64,000 bases of DNA from Cryptomeria japonica (lineage: Eukaryota; Streptophyta; Pinopsida; Cupressales; Cupressaceae), in the NCBI RefSeq assembly GCF_030272615.1, contig NC_081410.1, positions 503,030,442-503,094,441 on the forward strand. Direction: 5' to 3'. Made by a program: the position numbers and the translations under genes. Shown here piece by piece: positions 32,585-44,629 of the stretch; the first letter of the stretch is position 1, and each line of letters opens with the position of its first letter. Under the pieces are notes generated by a model, which had not been told where the DNA came from, did not search any database, and was given only the letters and a program-made list of their open reading frames with translations.

Positions 32585-32889
32585 AAGAAGCTCTTTACAA
32601 TATTGTCATTAAGAAGAAATGAGAGAGGAGGCATCTCTTAAATAGAGATGAGGAGAGGAGTTACAAAGTAACTCCCAAATCTATGAATGCCACCATTCAT
32701 AAAATGTGTGTGCCATGTGTCCACATCCTCTTATGGAGGAAATCTAATATTCCTTAATAAAGGAAAATAAAAGAAATGACTTGTCCTCACACATGTACTA
32801 GAGGACAAATTACATGTAGGAATTCCAAAGGAATATCCTAAACTAAATAAAAATAAACCTAAGCTAAGTAAAGATTAAATATTCTAACA
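32347..32889 (-). repeat. 5' LTR of C2 (543 bp)
   Basis: Nearly identical to 25407-25925. The 24-bp length difference is fully explained by the longer GA run at 32539-32583 (45 bp against 21 bp). Only a few substitutions are seen elsewhere. The element's promoter should lie here. Confidence 0.95.
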
Positions 32890-32894
32890 TCCTT

Positions 32895-33781
32895 CTCAGA
32901 CTCAGAATACGAATTGAGCTTTTTCTTTTTCTTCTTCTTTTCTAATTTGTAGTCCTTATAGATGTGACCCGGTTCACCACAATTCCAGAAAATGACTTTG
33001 GACTTTCCAGGAGATTTCGATCTCCCTCTGAATTTGGACTTATTGCACTTCTCATTATTCTTGCCTTTCTCCTTAGGTCTTCCACGAATAGTTAGGGATT
33101 CCTTTGAATTGATGGATAACTTCCTCCACATCTCTTCTCTAAGTAGGGCACCCACCACATTTTTTATATTTTAAAATAATAGAAGTACTACCGATAGCCA
33201 TAACAAGAGAATCCCATTAATCAAGCAAAGAACAAAGAAAGATCTGGCATCTCTCCTCTTCATCCATCTTAACACCAACAAATACCAATTGAGCCACCAA
33301 TATATTGAATGCTTCCAGGTGGTCTACAATTCATCCACCCTCTTCCATTTTCAAGGAATACAACTTACTCCTTAAGAAAATTTGATTTAATAAATATTTT
33401 GCTTGATACATTTCACCAAGCTTAGTCCATAGCTTCTTGCAAAGTTTTCTTCATGAACATTGATCAAAACAGAGTTTGTCAGGCATGGTCTAATAAGACC
33501 CTTGCATTTTTGTCCATAACATCACATTGAGCCGCCACAGTAGGATTTGAGGGTCTTTAGACATTCGCATCAACAACATCCCATAGATCTCGATCTATTA
33601 GCAGATCTTCCATCTTCAACTTCCACATGTCAAAATTCGTTCCATTAAATTTCTCCACCTCTATTCTCCTTGATGAACTTGTCATCTGAAAATTCTTGCA
33701 ACAAGATCAAAAAGTGTATTTGCACAAGCTCCCACTCAAATTTGGATTAGTTCAAAAAACCCAACAACTCACAACTGGAAC
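32895..33781 (-). pseudogene. C1 gag with degenerate zinc knuckle
   Basis: The minus strand at 32895-33158 reads GALLREEMWRKLS, a basic stretch RGRSKSPGKSK, and FWNCGEPGHIYKDYK. The last should be a CCHC zinc knuckle, but its first and last Cys have become Phe and Tyr. Upstream (33159-33781) the frame is broken but retains gag-like composition. The piece is bounded by C2 on the left and G1 on the right; beyond G1 only 32 bp of C1 leader and the primer site remain before the LTR. Confidence 0.82.
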
Positions 33782-35585
33782 TGTTACCAAAATTTTGCAC
33801 AATGCCAAATTTGGTGCCCTAATGAAGCCTTGCATTCATTTTGAAAAGGTCCAAATCATGAACTAGGAAGAAATGCACTATTTTTTCTAACTTGTTTACT
33901 TCATGTGTAGATACAGGAAAGTAAGACAACATGTGGGTTAAAATGTGGCTCCCATGAGAGTTGAGCTCAACATGCTGTAGATCACAAGAAAATCTATGTT
34001 GTAGATCACATAAACATCTATGCTCCATTGCAGATGAAATTGTGTGGCTATTAAAACCTTAAGGCCAAAAGAAACTCAGAGCAAAATGCAATCAGCCTGT
34101 GTAAAGTTTTACTTGGGCACTAAAGAGGATTTTAAAAGGCCTTAGAGTTTCCAAGTGATTTTCAGTTGCCAGACATGAGGACCTTTTATCCAACGTTGGC
34201 CGCGTAGAGGGAGTTTATCATATTTAAATATAATGTCACATATAACTATAGTGTGAAAGCTTACGAGATTTTGGCAAGAAGAGGCAACTCGTGGCCTGGT
34301 GGACTCCGTGTGCACGCATCTCAAGGCATCCTAATTTTGTGACCAACTAGCGAGAAGAGACTAAAGAGTGAGCAAGTTCAAGAAAGATCAACGGTGATCG
34401 AAGAGATCTAACAACTGTTGGTATGTCACAATGTAAAGATATAGACTAGATTATCACTATGACTTGGAGACTGATGATGTGGCAGAACAAAGAGTATAAG
34501 ACCAAGGATAGGTGGAAGACAGGTGGTGGTCGAGTGGTTGGTGAAATGGCATGGATGGGCAACATCGAGCAGATCTTGACAGTGATGAGTCCTATAAAGG
34601 TTTCATCAAAATCTCAGTTCCATCGACATCGAGCAGATATTGACCACGATGAGTCCCAAAAAAGTTTCACCAAAGGCTCAATTTCATCGACATAATAATA
34701 TCGATGAAACTGGTAAGCGGCTCACCGAAGGAATACTTTGGTCGAAAGAATGAGATCCGACAGAGTAGGACACGTGGTGGCCCGACAAATAGGTGGTTCC
34801 CAAGTGGATCTCATGAGCCAATTAGAGGGTGACACACTTTGACACATGGCACAAGAGAGAAGATCAACTGGGGTTAAAGGTTGTGCAAGTTCAGGAAAGA
34901 TCAACAATAATCTGAAGGATCTAAAGGCCATCACTATACTGCTATAGAAAGAGTCTTGCTAGTTATCATAGCGACTTGGTGACTAAGCTCGTGCAGAAAA
35001 GGCAAAAGGGAGGTTATCACTGCAACTTGGTGACAAGGTGAGCCCAAGTGCATTGGACATCAGGAAGACCCATGTTGATGTTATCCTGAAGGCCTGATGG
35101 AAAGTGCAAAAGAGAAAGGAAGTCATTGGATATCGGTAGTTCCCTGTTTAACTTATCCCAATGACCCGATGGAAGGAGCGATGAAAAGTGCAAAGTGGTG
35201 AGAAAGTCATCGAACATCAGAATAGCAGGTTCCAAGTTGCCTCGAAGGTCTATGAAAATTTCAGGGAAAGTCCGAAGTAATGCAGGAATCATCCGACCCT
35301 TTTACCATTATCGATAGAATATCCATTGGTTCCTTCGACATTATTCTTTCGACCAAACTTCCATCCTCGATAAGCAGTTTTCATGTTTAATCAATATCTT
35401 TTTTTTACCAAGCCCCTTATTTTATCGATGGGACCACTTCTGCTTTCCTCGATATATCTTCTTGTCGATGAAACTAGTGTTTTTGGTGAATCCTTTTGGG
35501 GGTTTATTATAGACAAGGTTTGCTTGATAAGTCATTTTTAAAAGTGGGCCCAGGTTGAAATGGCAGGAAAATAAGAAGTAAAGAC
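33782..35585 (+). repeat. G1 left LTR, first part
   Basis: It matches 57635-59710 of the right LTR. About 285 bp present at roughly 58880-59160 is missing here at about 35012. Repeated short motifs related to TCATCGACATAATAATATCG and GATGAAACT occur in both copies. C3 follows. Confidence 0.88.
35430..35585 (+). repeat. 156-bp flank of C3, left copy
   Basis: From GGGACCACTTCTGCTTTCC to AAGTAAAGAC this repeats at 42548-42703 on the other side of C3. It is G1 LTR sequence present once in the right LTR (about 59576-59730). Confidence 0.9.
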
Positions 35586-35590
35586 TAACA

Positions 35591-35623
35591 ATTCTGATAC
35601 CATTTGATAGTTCTGATACTAAT
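35591..35623 (-). other. Primer-site leader fragment outside the C3 3' LTR
   Basis: TTCTGATACC and TTCTGATACTAAT here match 41035-41066, which is internal leader next to the 5' LTR. Leader sequence should not lie outside a 3' LTR, so this is a trace of a tandem or aberrant insertion. Confidence 0.82.
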
Positions 35624-36408
35624 TGTTAAGTATAGATGCCAAGCTAACAAGATGAGGGGGGGGGGGGGTGAATCATACAAACTTAAACTTCCATGAAATC
35701 AACAGATTCAACCTCGGTAGCTTTAACAGATATATGTAACCAAAACTATAAAACATGCAAACTCATAAACAGATAGCATCACAACACATTCAACACTAGA
35801 ATTAACGTGGAAACCCAAATAGGGAAAAACCACTATGGGATTTCAGACCCACTAAGAAATATACTCTTCTAGAGTATGCTCGGTTAAAAGAAAATCCTGT
35901 TAAAGATTACAAACACATTGCTAGATGTGACCCAATTAAGGGATTTCCCTCAAATCTGTTAGGATCTTCACCTTGTTAGAAGTGACCTTGTTAAAGGGTT
36001 TCAAACACTCAATCAGAATGTCACCTTGCTAGAGGATTTACAAATAAGACTATTAAGTCCACTCGGTTAAGAGAATTTCTGTCACTTACAAATAAACAAC
36101 AGTAATAGATTTACAAATAATCATTGTCTAACTCTGTAATAGTTTCCAATTGAATAACTTATTCCTCCCCTTATTCATCACATTCTTTTTGTGTCTTTTA
36201 CCGACATCTTAATTCTCTTCAAAACATACTTCTTAAGATATGGCAACATCCTACTAAATCAGAAAATCAATTTCTTGACATCAATGACAAAATAATATTG
36301 TGAAGACAGTAAACATCCTAAATCAGTTATATCCATAATTATCAACAACCTTCTCAATATCCTAATTGAAATACCAACAATCTCTTAATGTCTGTTATAA
36401 TGCCAACA
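35624..36408 (-). repeat. 3' LTR of C3 (785 bp, internally deleted)
   Basis: TGTTAAGTATAGATGCC … ATAATGCCAACA. Compared with the 1481-bp 5' LTR it lacks about 700 bp after AAACAACAGTAAT (near 36100). A G run (35656-35667) lies near the start, as in the partner. Confidence 0.9.
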
Positions 36409-36560
36409 ATCTCCCCCTTTGGCATTGATGGCAAAACCAATTGATTTGACCTAAAATATTCGAATTCAGATTGCTATGATTGTGATTGGTCAAATTGTTG
36501 AAATGGTCTCCCCCTGTCATTAGTCTTCTCCCCCATACATTAGTCTTCTCCCCCTTTGAC
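36409..36560 (-). other. C3 polypurine tracts (two or more)
   Basis: Plus-strand ATCTCCCCCTTTGGCATTG abuts the LTR, so the minus strand has CAAAGGGGGAGAT as plus-strand primer. Related CTCCCCCTGT and CTCCCCCTTTGAC tracts follow at about 36507 and 36549. Confidence 0.85.
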
Positions 36561-36883
36561 AACAATGCCAAAAGAAAACTAATACATAATTTCTTCCTAT
36601 GTGAAGTAATTCCTTTGTTGTTCGGTATCAACTCAGTCTTGGTTAGAGCATTTTATCTTCAATTCCTGTTCCCTGTTTTTGTTTCCTGTACACCTTTAGA
36701 AAACATCCTAAAGTGTGTAAATCAGCATCAACTCCTAAAAGATATTCTTTAGAGTCATCGAATTGATGCTTTCACCGAACTCGGTCAGTGAGTAGAAGAT
36801 AGGGGTAGGACCTCTAACTTACTTCTGAGATACTCAAAAGTGTCCCTTGGCAGTGGCTTGGTGAAAATATCTGCTATTTGTTC

Positions 36884-37447
36884 CTATGAACTAACATACT
36901 CCAACACCACTTTCTTTTCTTGAGCTTCTTCTCTAAGATAATGATATTTGATAGAGATATGCTTTGTCTTAGAGTGCATAACAGGATTCTTTGAAATGTT
37001 AATGGCACTAGTATTATCACAGAATATAGTTACTGGCTCGGTAACTTTCTCATTTATGCCTTCCAATAGCCGTTTGATCCATGCTATATTGGTACAATTT
37101 AATGCTGTAGCAACATATTTAGCTTCTACTATTGATCGTGAAATACATCCTTGTTTCTTGCTAAGCCAACTCACTAGTCTTTCTCCTAAAAAGAAAGCTC
37201 CACCACTTGTGCTTTTCATGTCATCTATATTGCCTACCCAATCAACATCAGTATAAACTTTTAAATCAAAGTCATTTCTTTTCTGATATACTAAGCCATA
37301 ATCCTTAGTACCTTTCAAGTATCTAAAAATTCTCTTGATTGCTGGCATGTGTGTTTCCTTGGGATCTGCAGAAAATCTTGCAACTATACCTACTGCATGT
37401 GCTATGTCTGGCCTACTATGAACAACATATTGCAACTTTCCAATCAT
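36884..37447 (-). pseudogene. C3 pol: RNase H
   Basis: The minus strand reads PDIAHAVGIVARF, FRYLKGTKDYG, YTDVDWVGNIDD (catalytic Asp region), VEAKYVA, FCDNTSAINISKNPV and SKTKHISIKYHYLRE, a complete copia RNase H apart from its last residues. It is separated from RT by a stop near 37448. Confidence 0.92.
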
Positions 37448-38395
37448 ATATCAGTAAAGTGTCTCATCAACAGATGCAGATTCATCATTCTTTGATAGTT
37501 TACAGTTGGTAGTCATAGGAGTACTTACTGGTTTTGAATCCTCCATTCCAAATTTCTTCAAGATTTCCTTTATGTACTTGGATTGAGTAATGAAAATCTC
37601 ATCTTTCATTTGCAGTATCTATAGACCTATAAAATACTTTATCTCACCAATTAATGACATCTCAAATTCTTTCCTCATTTCATTTCCAAAATTCTTGCAT
37701 AAAGAGTCATTTCCATAAAAGATAATATCATCAACAAATATGGCTAAGATCAGTATTCCGTTTTCATCATTCTTCATGTACATATTGTTGTTTTCACTTG
37801 TCCTTATAAAACTAATCTTGATTAAATAAGAGTGAAATCTTTCATACCATGCTCTAGGTGCTTCTTTCAGATCATATAAAGCTTTGTTCAATTTACATAC
37901 TTGATCTTTATTCTCTCCTTCAACAAATCCTTCAGGTTGTTCAATAAAAACTTCTTCTTCTAATATACCATTCAGAAATGCAGATTTGACATCCATTTGA
38001 TATACTTTGAAATTATTGTAAGCAACATATGCCAACAATGTTCTTACTCCTTCAAGTCTTGCCACAGGTGCAAAAGTCTCACCATAATCAATTCCCTCTT
38101 CTTGAGCATGACCTTTGCAAACTAGTCTTGCTTTATTTCGAATGACCTCACCTTTTTCATTTAGCTTGTTTCTGAAAATCCACTTTGTACCAATTACATT
38201 TTTGTCCTTCGGTGTTGGGACCAGTGTCCATGTGTCATTCTTCTTGATTTGATCAATCTCTTCTGTCATTGCATTTGTCCAATCTTCACTGTTAAATGCC
38301 TCTTTCACTATCCTCAGTTCAAATTCAGATATCAGGCATGTGTTTTGTCTCACTTTATTCCTTGTCATCACTAGATCATTCTTATCTCCTATAAT
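37448..38395 (-). pseudogene. C3 pol: reverse transcriptase
   Basis: The long open part 37619-38371 reads [53 protein letters not shown] and [11 protein letters not shown] (catalytic DD in FVDD). It continues at 37448-37618 with MEDSKPVSTPMTT-like sequence. Several stops break the frame. Confidence 0.93.
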
Positions 38396-39238
38396 CTAAC
38401 TTGATGCATGATTCCTTCTAACATACTTGGCTAATACGGGCTTAGTAGACTTTGTATGATCTTCTTCATCACTCAGTAACTGTATATTCTCTTCATTTCT
38501 TTTAGTAGTTTTCTTGGTAGGACTTCTCGGTTGAACATATACAAATCCTTCATAATCTTCTTGTTCTTTGGAGTTTCCTTCATCATTTCTTTCTGAAAAT
38601 TCATCAATTTTCACATTTGCATTTTCTACTATTTTGTTAGAAGATTTGATCAGACATTTAAATGCTTTGCTTCTAGAAGAATAACCAAGAAATGTTCCTT
38701 CTTCAATTTTCTGATCAAACTTACCATTTTTGTCATCTCTGTGAACATAGCATCTACTTCCAAAGATTTTAAAATAACTTACATTAGGTTTCTTGTCATA
38801 CCAGATTTCATATGGTGTCTTCAAGGTTCCTTTCTTCAGTTGTGCTTGGTTTAGTGTATAAACTATAGTGCTTATTTCTTCTCTCCAAAATGTTTGAGGT
38901 ACCTTCTTTTCTATGATCAAAGTTCTTGCACAATCAACAATTGATCTGTTTCTTCTCTCAACAATTCCATTCTGTTGTGGAGTTCTCGGTGCAGAGACTT
39001 GTCTTTTTATACCATGATCATTGCAGAATAAGTTGAACTCATTAGAGGTGAACTCTCCTCTATCAGATCTAAGACATTTCAGTTGTCTTCCTATTTCATT
39101 TTCAACTCTTGCCTTGTACCATTTAAACATTTGAAAAGCTTCTGATTTTTCTTTTAAAAACATTACTGACATCATCCTTGAGTAATCATCCACAAATAAT
39201 ATGAAGTACTTATCACCATAATAACTCTGGACTTTCAT
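38396..39238 (-). pseudogene. C3 pol: integrase core
   Basis: The 280-codon open frame carries LFVDDYSRMM, LRSDRGEFTSNEF (second Asp), RTPQQNGIVERRNRSI (Glu) and the C-terminal ENGKFDQK-like EEGTFLGYSSRSKAF. The first catalytic Asp region is cut off by the frame change at 39235. Confidence 0.92.
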
Positions 39239-39840
39239 AGGACCACAAAGATCAGTGGCACAAGACCTAAAATTCCCTTAGAAGTGTAGGACTTACTTGT
39301 AAAGCTTGATCTTGTCATCTTACCCATTTGGCATCCTTGACATATAGCATTCTTAGGTTTCTCAAGACTCCATAGACCTCTTACTCGGTGCTTCTTACTT
39401 ATTTTGATCAGATTATCAAAATTTACATGACAAAACCTTTTATGCCATAACCAGGTATCATCTATCTTTACATATAGACACTTATTCTGAGTTAAGTCAA
39501 GGTGAAATGTGTTACCTTTTATTTGTGTCCTGATAGCTGCTAACTTCCCATGCTTGTCATGAACTTTGACAATTCCTTTTTGAAACTCTATTCGATATCT
39601 TGTATTGTTTAGCTGTGCTACACTCAATAAATTGTATTTCAAAACTTCAACCCAATAAACATCATTACATTTAGCATTGTCAAGAAGTGTTATAGATCCT
39701 TTACCTCTCACTGGACATGGTGCATCATTACCAAATCTTACATAACCTCCATCATAATCTTCTAACATAACAAACTTGTGTTTATCACCTGTCATGTGAT
39801 GTTAGCATCCACTATCTATGATCCAAGAAGCATTAGTATT
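39239..39840 (-). pseudogene. C3 protease and pre-integrase zinc domain
   Basis: SWIIDSGC (39802-39825) is the protease active site and is followed at once by a TAA, then HHMTGDKHKF. The frame 39235-39795 contains WLWHKRFCHVNFDNLIKISK and CQGCQMGKM, the HHCC domain. The stop inside the protease loop alone would prevent Pol production. Confidence 0.9.
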
Positions 39841-40824
39841 TATGTGAGATATTAAAGCTTTTTCTTCATACCTTTCTTCATCTGATCCATCTTTGATAGC
39901 CACATAAACAACTTCCTCTGTATTAGTTTCATCTGATTTATCATCATTAATTTCCTCATCAGCTATTAGACATGTCTTTTTATCTCCTCTTCTGAAGTCT
40001 CGGTGTCCTCTGTAATGATCATCTTTCTGTCTATCATCTCGGTAATCTCTCTTTTCACTGGATTCTTTGTCAGGACAATTAGAAGCCATATGTCCTATTC
40101 TATCATAGTTAAAACATTTCAAAGGAAACTTTCCTTTGTACTTACCTTTTCCTTTCGATAGCCTTCTAGCTAATAGTGCTTCAAACTCTTCTTGCTTTCT
40201 GATTTCTTCATAAAGTTTATGTACCTCCTCCATGTTTTTGCAAAATATTTCGCTTGCTCCACTATCATTCCCTTCAGAGTAATTATACTTTCTATCATTG
40301 TAATCATTAGATTCATCAAGATGAAAAGAACTAAATGCAGAATCAATTTTATTTACTTAAGACCCACTGTTATCAAAGTTACTTAACTCAAATGCATGTA
40401 GCTTACCAATAGTAGCATCCAAAGAAACTGGCATATTGGGTACAGACCTCAATTAATTGATTGTAGAGACTCGGTTTGCATAAGCAGGTAGAAGGGTTCT
40501 TAATAACTTACTTGTGACATCCTTCTCTTCAATGGTTCCTCCTGCTCCTTTGATTTGATTGACAATCTCTTTTAACCTTGTACTGTACTGGGTTATGTTC
40601 TCACCTTCATTCATTCTCATAGATTCAAGTTGTCCTCTTAGACTATCCACTTTTTCTCTTTGAACATGTTCATCACCACCATACACGGATATGAGCTTGT
40701 CCCACATTGCCTTGGCATCATTGCAGCCTTCTAGATCATTAAACTCTGAGTCGGTCAATGCAGATGTTATTTCAATCATTGCTTGAATATGTTCTTGCTT
40801 TGCCTTTATCTCTTCCATTGTCAA
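39841..40824 (-). pseudogene. C3 gag
   Basis: The 40453-40824 frame has the copia Gag core (LTDSEFNDLEGCNDAKAMWDKL and MRMNEGENITQYSTRLKEIV in part). The 39802-40233 frame has a basic linker and the knuckle CFNYDRIGHMASNC, in which the second Cys of the CCHC set is now Tyr. Stops separate the two. The start at 40824 lies 190 bp from the primer region. Confidence 0.9.
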
Positions 40825-41015
40825 TGGATAGGTGCTAGGTGTAATGAAATCATCTCCAGATAATATACAACATATTCTCTAACTCCTGATAGGTGCAACT
40901 TCATCCTTTTCTGCCATGTAGAGAAACTTGACTTATTCAACTTCGGTGCATCCCTCTTATACATCTTTGGATCTTTTCCTCAAGTACCTTTAAACTTTTC
41001 TTCTGGAGTCCAAAA

Positions 41016-41066
41016 CTCTGATACCAATTGATAGCTTTGATACCAATTGATAGTTCTGATACTAAT
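41016..41066 (-). other. C3 primer-binding region in three tandem copies
   Basis: Plus strand shows CTCTGATACCAATTGATAG, CTTTGATACCAATTGATAG and TTCTGATACTAATTG in a row, a 19-bp repeat. The outermost unit is a full match to the iMet primer-site core; the one touching the LTR has two changes. Confidence 0.9.
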
Positions 41067-42547
41067 TGTTAAGTACAAATGCCAAGCTAACAAGATGAGA
41101 GGGGGGGGGGGTGAATCATACAAACTTAAACTTCCATGAAATCAACAGATTCAACCTCGGTAGCTTTAACAGATATATGTAACCAAAACTTTAAAACATG
41201 CAAACTCATAAACAGATAACATCACAACACATTCAACACCAAATTTAACATGGAAACCCAAATAGGGAAAAACCACTGTGGGATTTCTGACCCACTAAGA
41301 AATATACTCTTCTAGAGTATGCTCAGTTAAAAGCAAATCATGTTAAAGATTACAAACACATTGCTAGATGTGATCCGGTTAAGGGATTTCCCTCAAATCT
41401 ATTAGGATCTTCACCTTGTTAGAAGTGACCTTGTTAAAGGGTTTCAAACACTCAATCAGAATGTCACCTTGCTAGAGGATTTACAAATAAGACTGTTAAG
41501 TCCACTCGGTTAAGAGATTTTCTGTCACTTACAAATAAACAACAGTAATGAGTATGTCTGCAACTTTGAATCTAAAATGCTAAAGAAAATTCTTATTTTC
41601 TCAATACAATCTAGTCATAGGACTTATCTTGTCCCTCTGCTGGGCTCCTTACTCTATTATTCAAACAGGCCTTCAAGCTTCTGTGCTCGGTAATCACTAT
41701 GTAGCATCCCTATGCTTACACTTGCCTGCATGCATTGTTTATCAATAGTTCCTTATTTATAAACAATTTGCTAACCACTTAATCTCTTTGATCACATTTC
41801 CCATGATCAATCATAGCCATCAGATCTTCAATCTTGACCAGGTTCAATGTATCCTTCAATATGAAAATGTTTTACCTCACCTTGGAACTTGCATACATTT
41901 CTTGGAACTTGTGCTAGGGTATTGCAGTTCAATCTGAACTGTAGATCTTCCTGCTGATCTTCCATTGCCATAGATCCTTAACAAACTTCATACATGTTGT
42001 ATCAATCATTTAATCATATCCAACTCATCAGCTTCCATCGTTAAATAATGCATGTATACATCCAATGCATTCTGTTATTACTCGGTTGCAACTCGGTAAA
42101 TACTAAACTTCACTCAGTAGACATTCCACCTTCATTAACTGATAGCGATAACCTTAGGGTTTACCGACTAGGTTGCTTGCTCGGTAACATAGTATAGTAT
42201 TAACCTTACAAACAATAGCATATGTAGGATATCAAAACAATCTAAACAACATGATCTCATCATTGTCTAACTCGATAATAGTTGCCCATTGAATAACTTA
42301 TTCCTCCCCTTATTCATCACATTCTTTCCATGTCTTTTACCGACATCTTAATTCTCTTCAAAACATACTTCTTAAGATATGGCAACATCCTACTAGATCA
42401 AAAAATCAATTTCTTGACATCAATGACAAAATAATATTGTGAAGATAGTAAACATCCTAAATCAGTTATATCCATAATTATCAACAACCTTCTCAATATC
42501 CTAATTGAAATGCCAATAATCTCTTAATGTCTGTTATAATGCCAATA
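41067..42547 (-). repeat. 5' LTR of C3 (1481 bp)
   Basis: TGTTAAGTACAAATGCC … ATAATGCCAATA; the last four bases should be AACA, so the outer end is mutated. It includes a G run (41100-41111). It is directly followed by the second copy of the 156-bp flank. Confidence 0.9.
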
Positions 42548-44377
42548 GGGACCACTTCTGCTTTCCTCGATATATCTTCTTGTCGATGAAACTAGTGTTT
42601 TTGGTGAATCCTTTTGGGGGTTTATCGTAGACAAGGTTTGCTTGATAAGTCATTTTTCAAAGTGGGCCTAGGTTGAAATGGCTGGTAAATAAGAATTAAA
42701 GACCAAGCGATTCATCACATCCAATGGTCGGGTGGACAGATCCGACGTTGGTTGCCATACCGTAAGGAAAATTTGCTTACCCAATTATCAATGCGACTTG
42801 GTGACAAGGTGAGTCCAGGTCTAGATGGCAAACAAAGTGGACCCGCGAGAAAATCAGAGGCTAACACATGGCAAAAAATCTACAGATGAAGGGATGTCTA
42901 AGTCAACCTTGAACTTGAACTTCAAAGTGGTTCACCGGTTCAAAGTGGATCATTGTTTCTAAGTGGTTTAATAGTTCAAAGTTCATTAGCATCGCTCGTT
43001 CTCATGGGCCCAGAAACATAAAAGCAAACAAGCAGACTAAAAGGGAAGTAGGTTCCTGACAGATCGCCGACTGTCGCTTAACCGCAACATAAAAATGCTC
43101 AATGGATAATCATAGCAACTTGGCAACAAATGGTGGAGCCCGCTAAGAAGTAAATGAAAAAGTTAAATGCAAGCAACCATGGTTCATGTAGACGATCCAA
43201 TGGTTGGTAAATAAAAATTGCACGGTAGACACAGAATTGGTTGTTCGAATAGTGAAAAGCCCTCCAAGCAAGGGGATGATTTCTACATGAAAGATTAATG
43301 TAATTGATTATCTGAATATGCAAGTGTTACATATTGTTGGAAAGCTCGCGAAACAGGGAGATCATTTCCACAACCATTTTTAACAGAAGTTTTCAACACG
43401 AAGAGCAGTTGCCAAGGGATGCATAAGATTTTCATAGTGGGATTTCTTTTAAATATAGTCACAATTCAGTTCATCATACAACTTTCACATGGGGATAACT
43501 ATTTTTTGCATTTAGATATGCAGATTTTCTTACAAGAGGATCACTGGCAGTCCTTTTGAGCAGTAAAGATTATTATTTTATAGATTATGCATGAGTTTTT
43601 TTGCCATTTTTTGGGGCAGATTCGCCCAGGGCTTTTCTCATGCAGTATTTTTAGGGTTTTTGAAGGGATTCATCATGATTTCTATATATTCCTTCTCTCC
43701 TTTTTTCCCTCCAGTTCTTTCTTTTTTGCATACACATTTTTGCAAAAAGACACTATAGCTCAGCAGTATTTTGAGTTTTTCTAACATCAACACTCCTTTA
43801 TTTTTTAGTAATATAGCAGTAGATTTTCCTTCTTGATACTTCTGGTATTATCTAGTGAATGAATGATTTGATAATTTCCTGTGATTTTTGTCCTCTAATT
43901 TATCTCATTCAATCAATTTGTGGTGCAAGGAGATACGTGTTAGTTGCAGATTCTAGTTTGTGTTAGCTGATTTTAATTGCTTGAAGTTGTGAAAACTTAT
44001 TGTTTTCCTTCATACATACATTAAATTCACCCCTTTCTAGGAAATGTTTATGCATCTACATTTTCAATTGAGTTGTGAAGCAATCAAGGTTATTTGTTGA
44101 AGGTTTTGTGAGTTAAGCAGGTTGTAGATCCCAAATAAGATATTTGATGCATCACCTTCATTAGAATAAATTTTCGTTACATGCAAAGCCTTCTATCCCT
44201 TTCTATCCCTTTTCTTATCAGTAGTATTTATGAGAGATTCACCAAATAGGAAGTCGACCTGAACTCCGAAGATTCACCTTCAGTTTGAGCAACCCATAGG
44301 CTCGAAGGTGTTTCCATGTTTCATAGGATTGCTTGTTTTCTAACTTAGCGTCACAGGTGCAATCCTTAGTGACAACA
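42548..44377 (+). repeat. G1 left LTR, second part (with repeated 156 bp)
   Basis: 42548-42703 repeats 35430-35585; from 42704 the LTR continues and matches 59730-61409 to the end GTGACAACA. A TATA candidate TCTATATATTCCTTCTC lies at 43681 (right copy about 60727). The last 700 bp would hold the R/U5 part. Confidence 0.88.
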
Positions 44378-44382
44378 GTTTT

Positions 44383-44400
44383 TGGCATGCCCAGTGGGAC
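44383..44400 (+). other. G1 primer-binding site (tRNA not identified)
   Basis: TGGCATGCCCAGTGGGAC lies five bases after the LTR end and begins TGG, as needed to pair with a tRNA CCA end. I cannot name the tRNA with confidence. Confidence 0.7.
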
Positions 44401-44629
44401 ACATTTGAGCTATCACAACTCAAAGAAAATCCATTTTTGTTGTTGTTTTGGTATTGATAATAGTAATTCAGCTTATTGAGGTTATTTTTTCTAAGAACCT
44501 AGCAACTCTATTTTCTAGTTTTATGTGCAGAACAAGTTTTAACAACATAAGAAAAAGTATCAAACCAGACAGAGTGAGGATCTCGTTGAGCATATTGAGC
44601 TACCACCATCACAGAGAAGGTCAAGGACA

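Larger units (their letters stand above)
25407..32889 (-). mobile_element. C2: nearly intact Ty1/copia element (7483 bp)
   Basis: Two almost identical LTRs (25407-25925 and 32347-32889), target duplication TCCTT, a perfect primer site, a polypurine tract and a 1263-codon gag-pol frame define a young insertion. The LTRs differ mainly by GA-repeat length. It lies inside the C1 protease/gag junction. Defects are a single-base frame break in gag near 29742 and a changed RNase H residue. It is the freshest insertion in the window. Confidence 0.95.
35586..42547 (-). mobile_element. C3: Ty1/copia element (SIRE-like) inside the G1 LTR
   Basis: LTRs at 35624-36408 and 41067-42547 enclose gag, protease, integrase, RT and RNase H fragments on the minus strand, with a primer region at 41016-41066. 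Outside the left LTR lies a 33-bp piece of primer-site leader, and the element is flanked by 156-bp direct repeats instead of a 5-bp duplication. Motifs such as KFDQKIEEGTFLGYS suggest the SIRE group, but this is tentative. All genes are broken. Confidence 0.88.
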
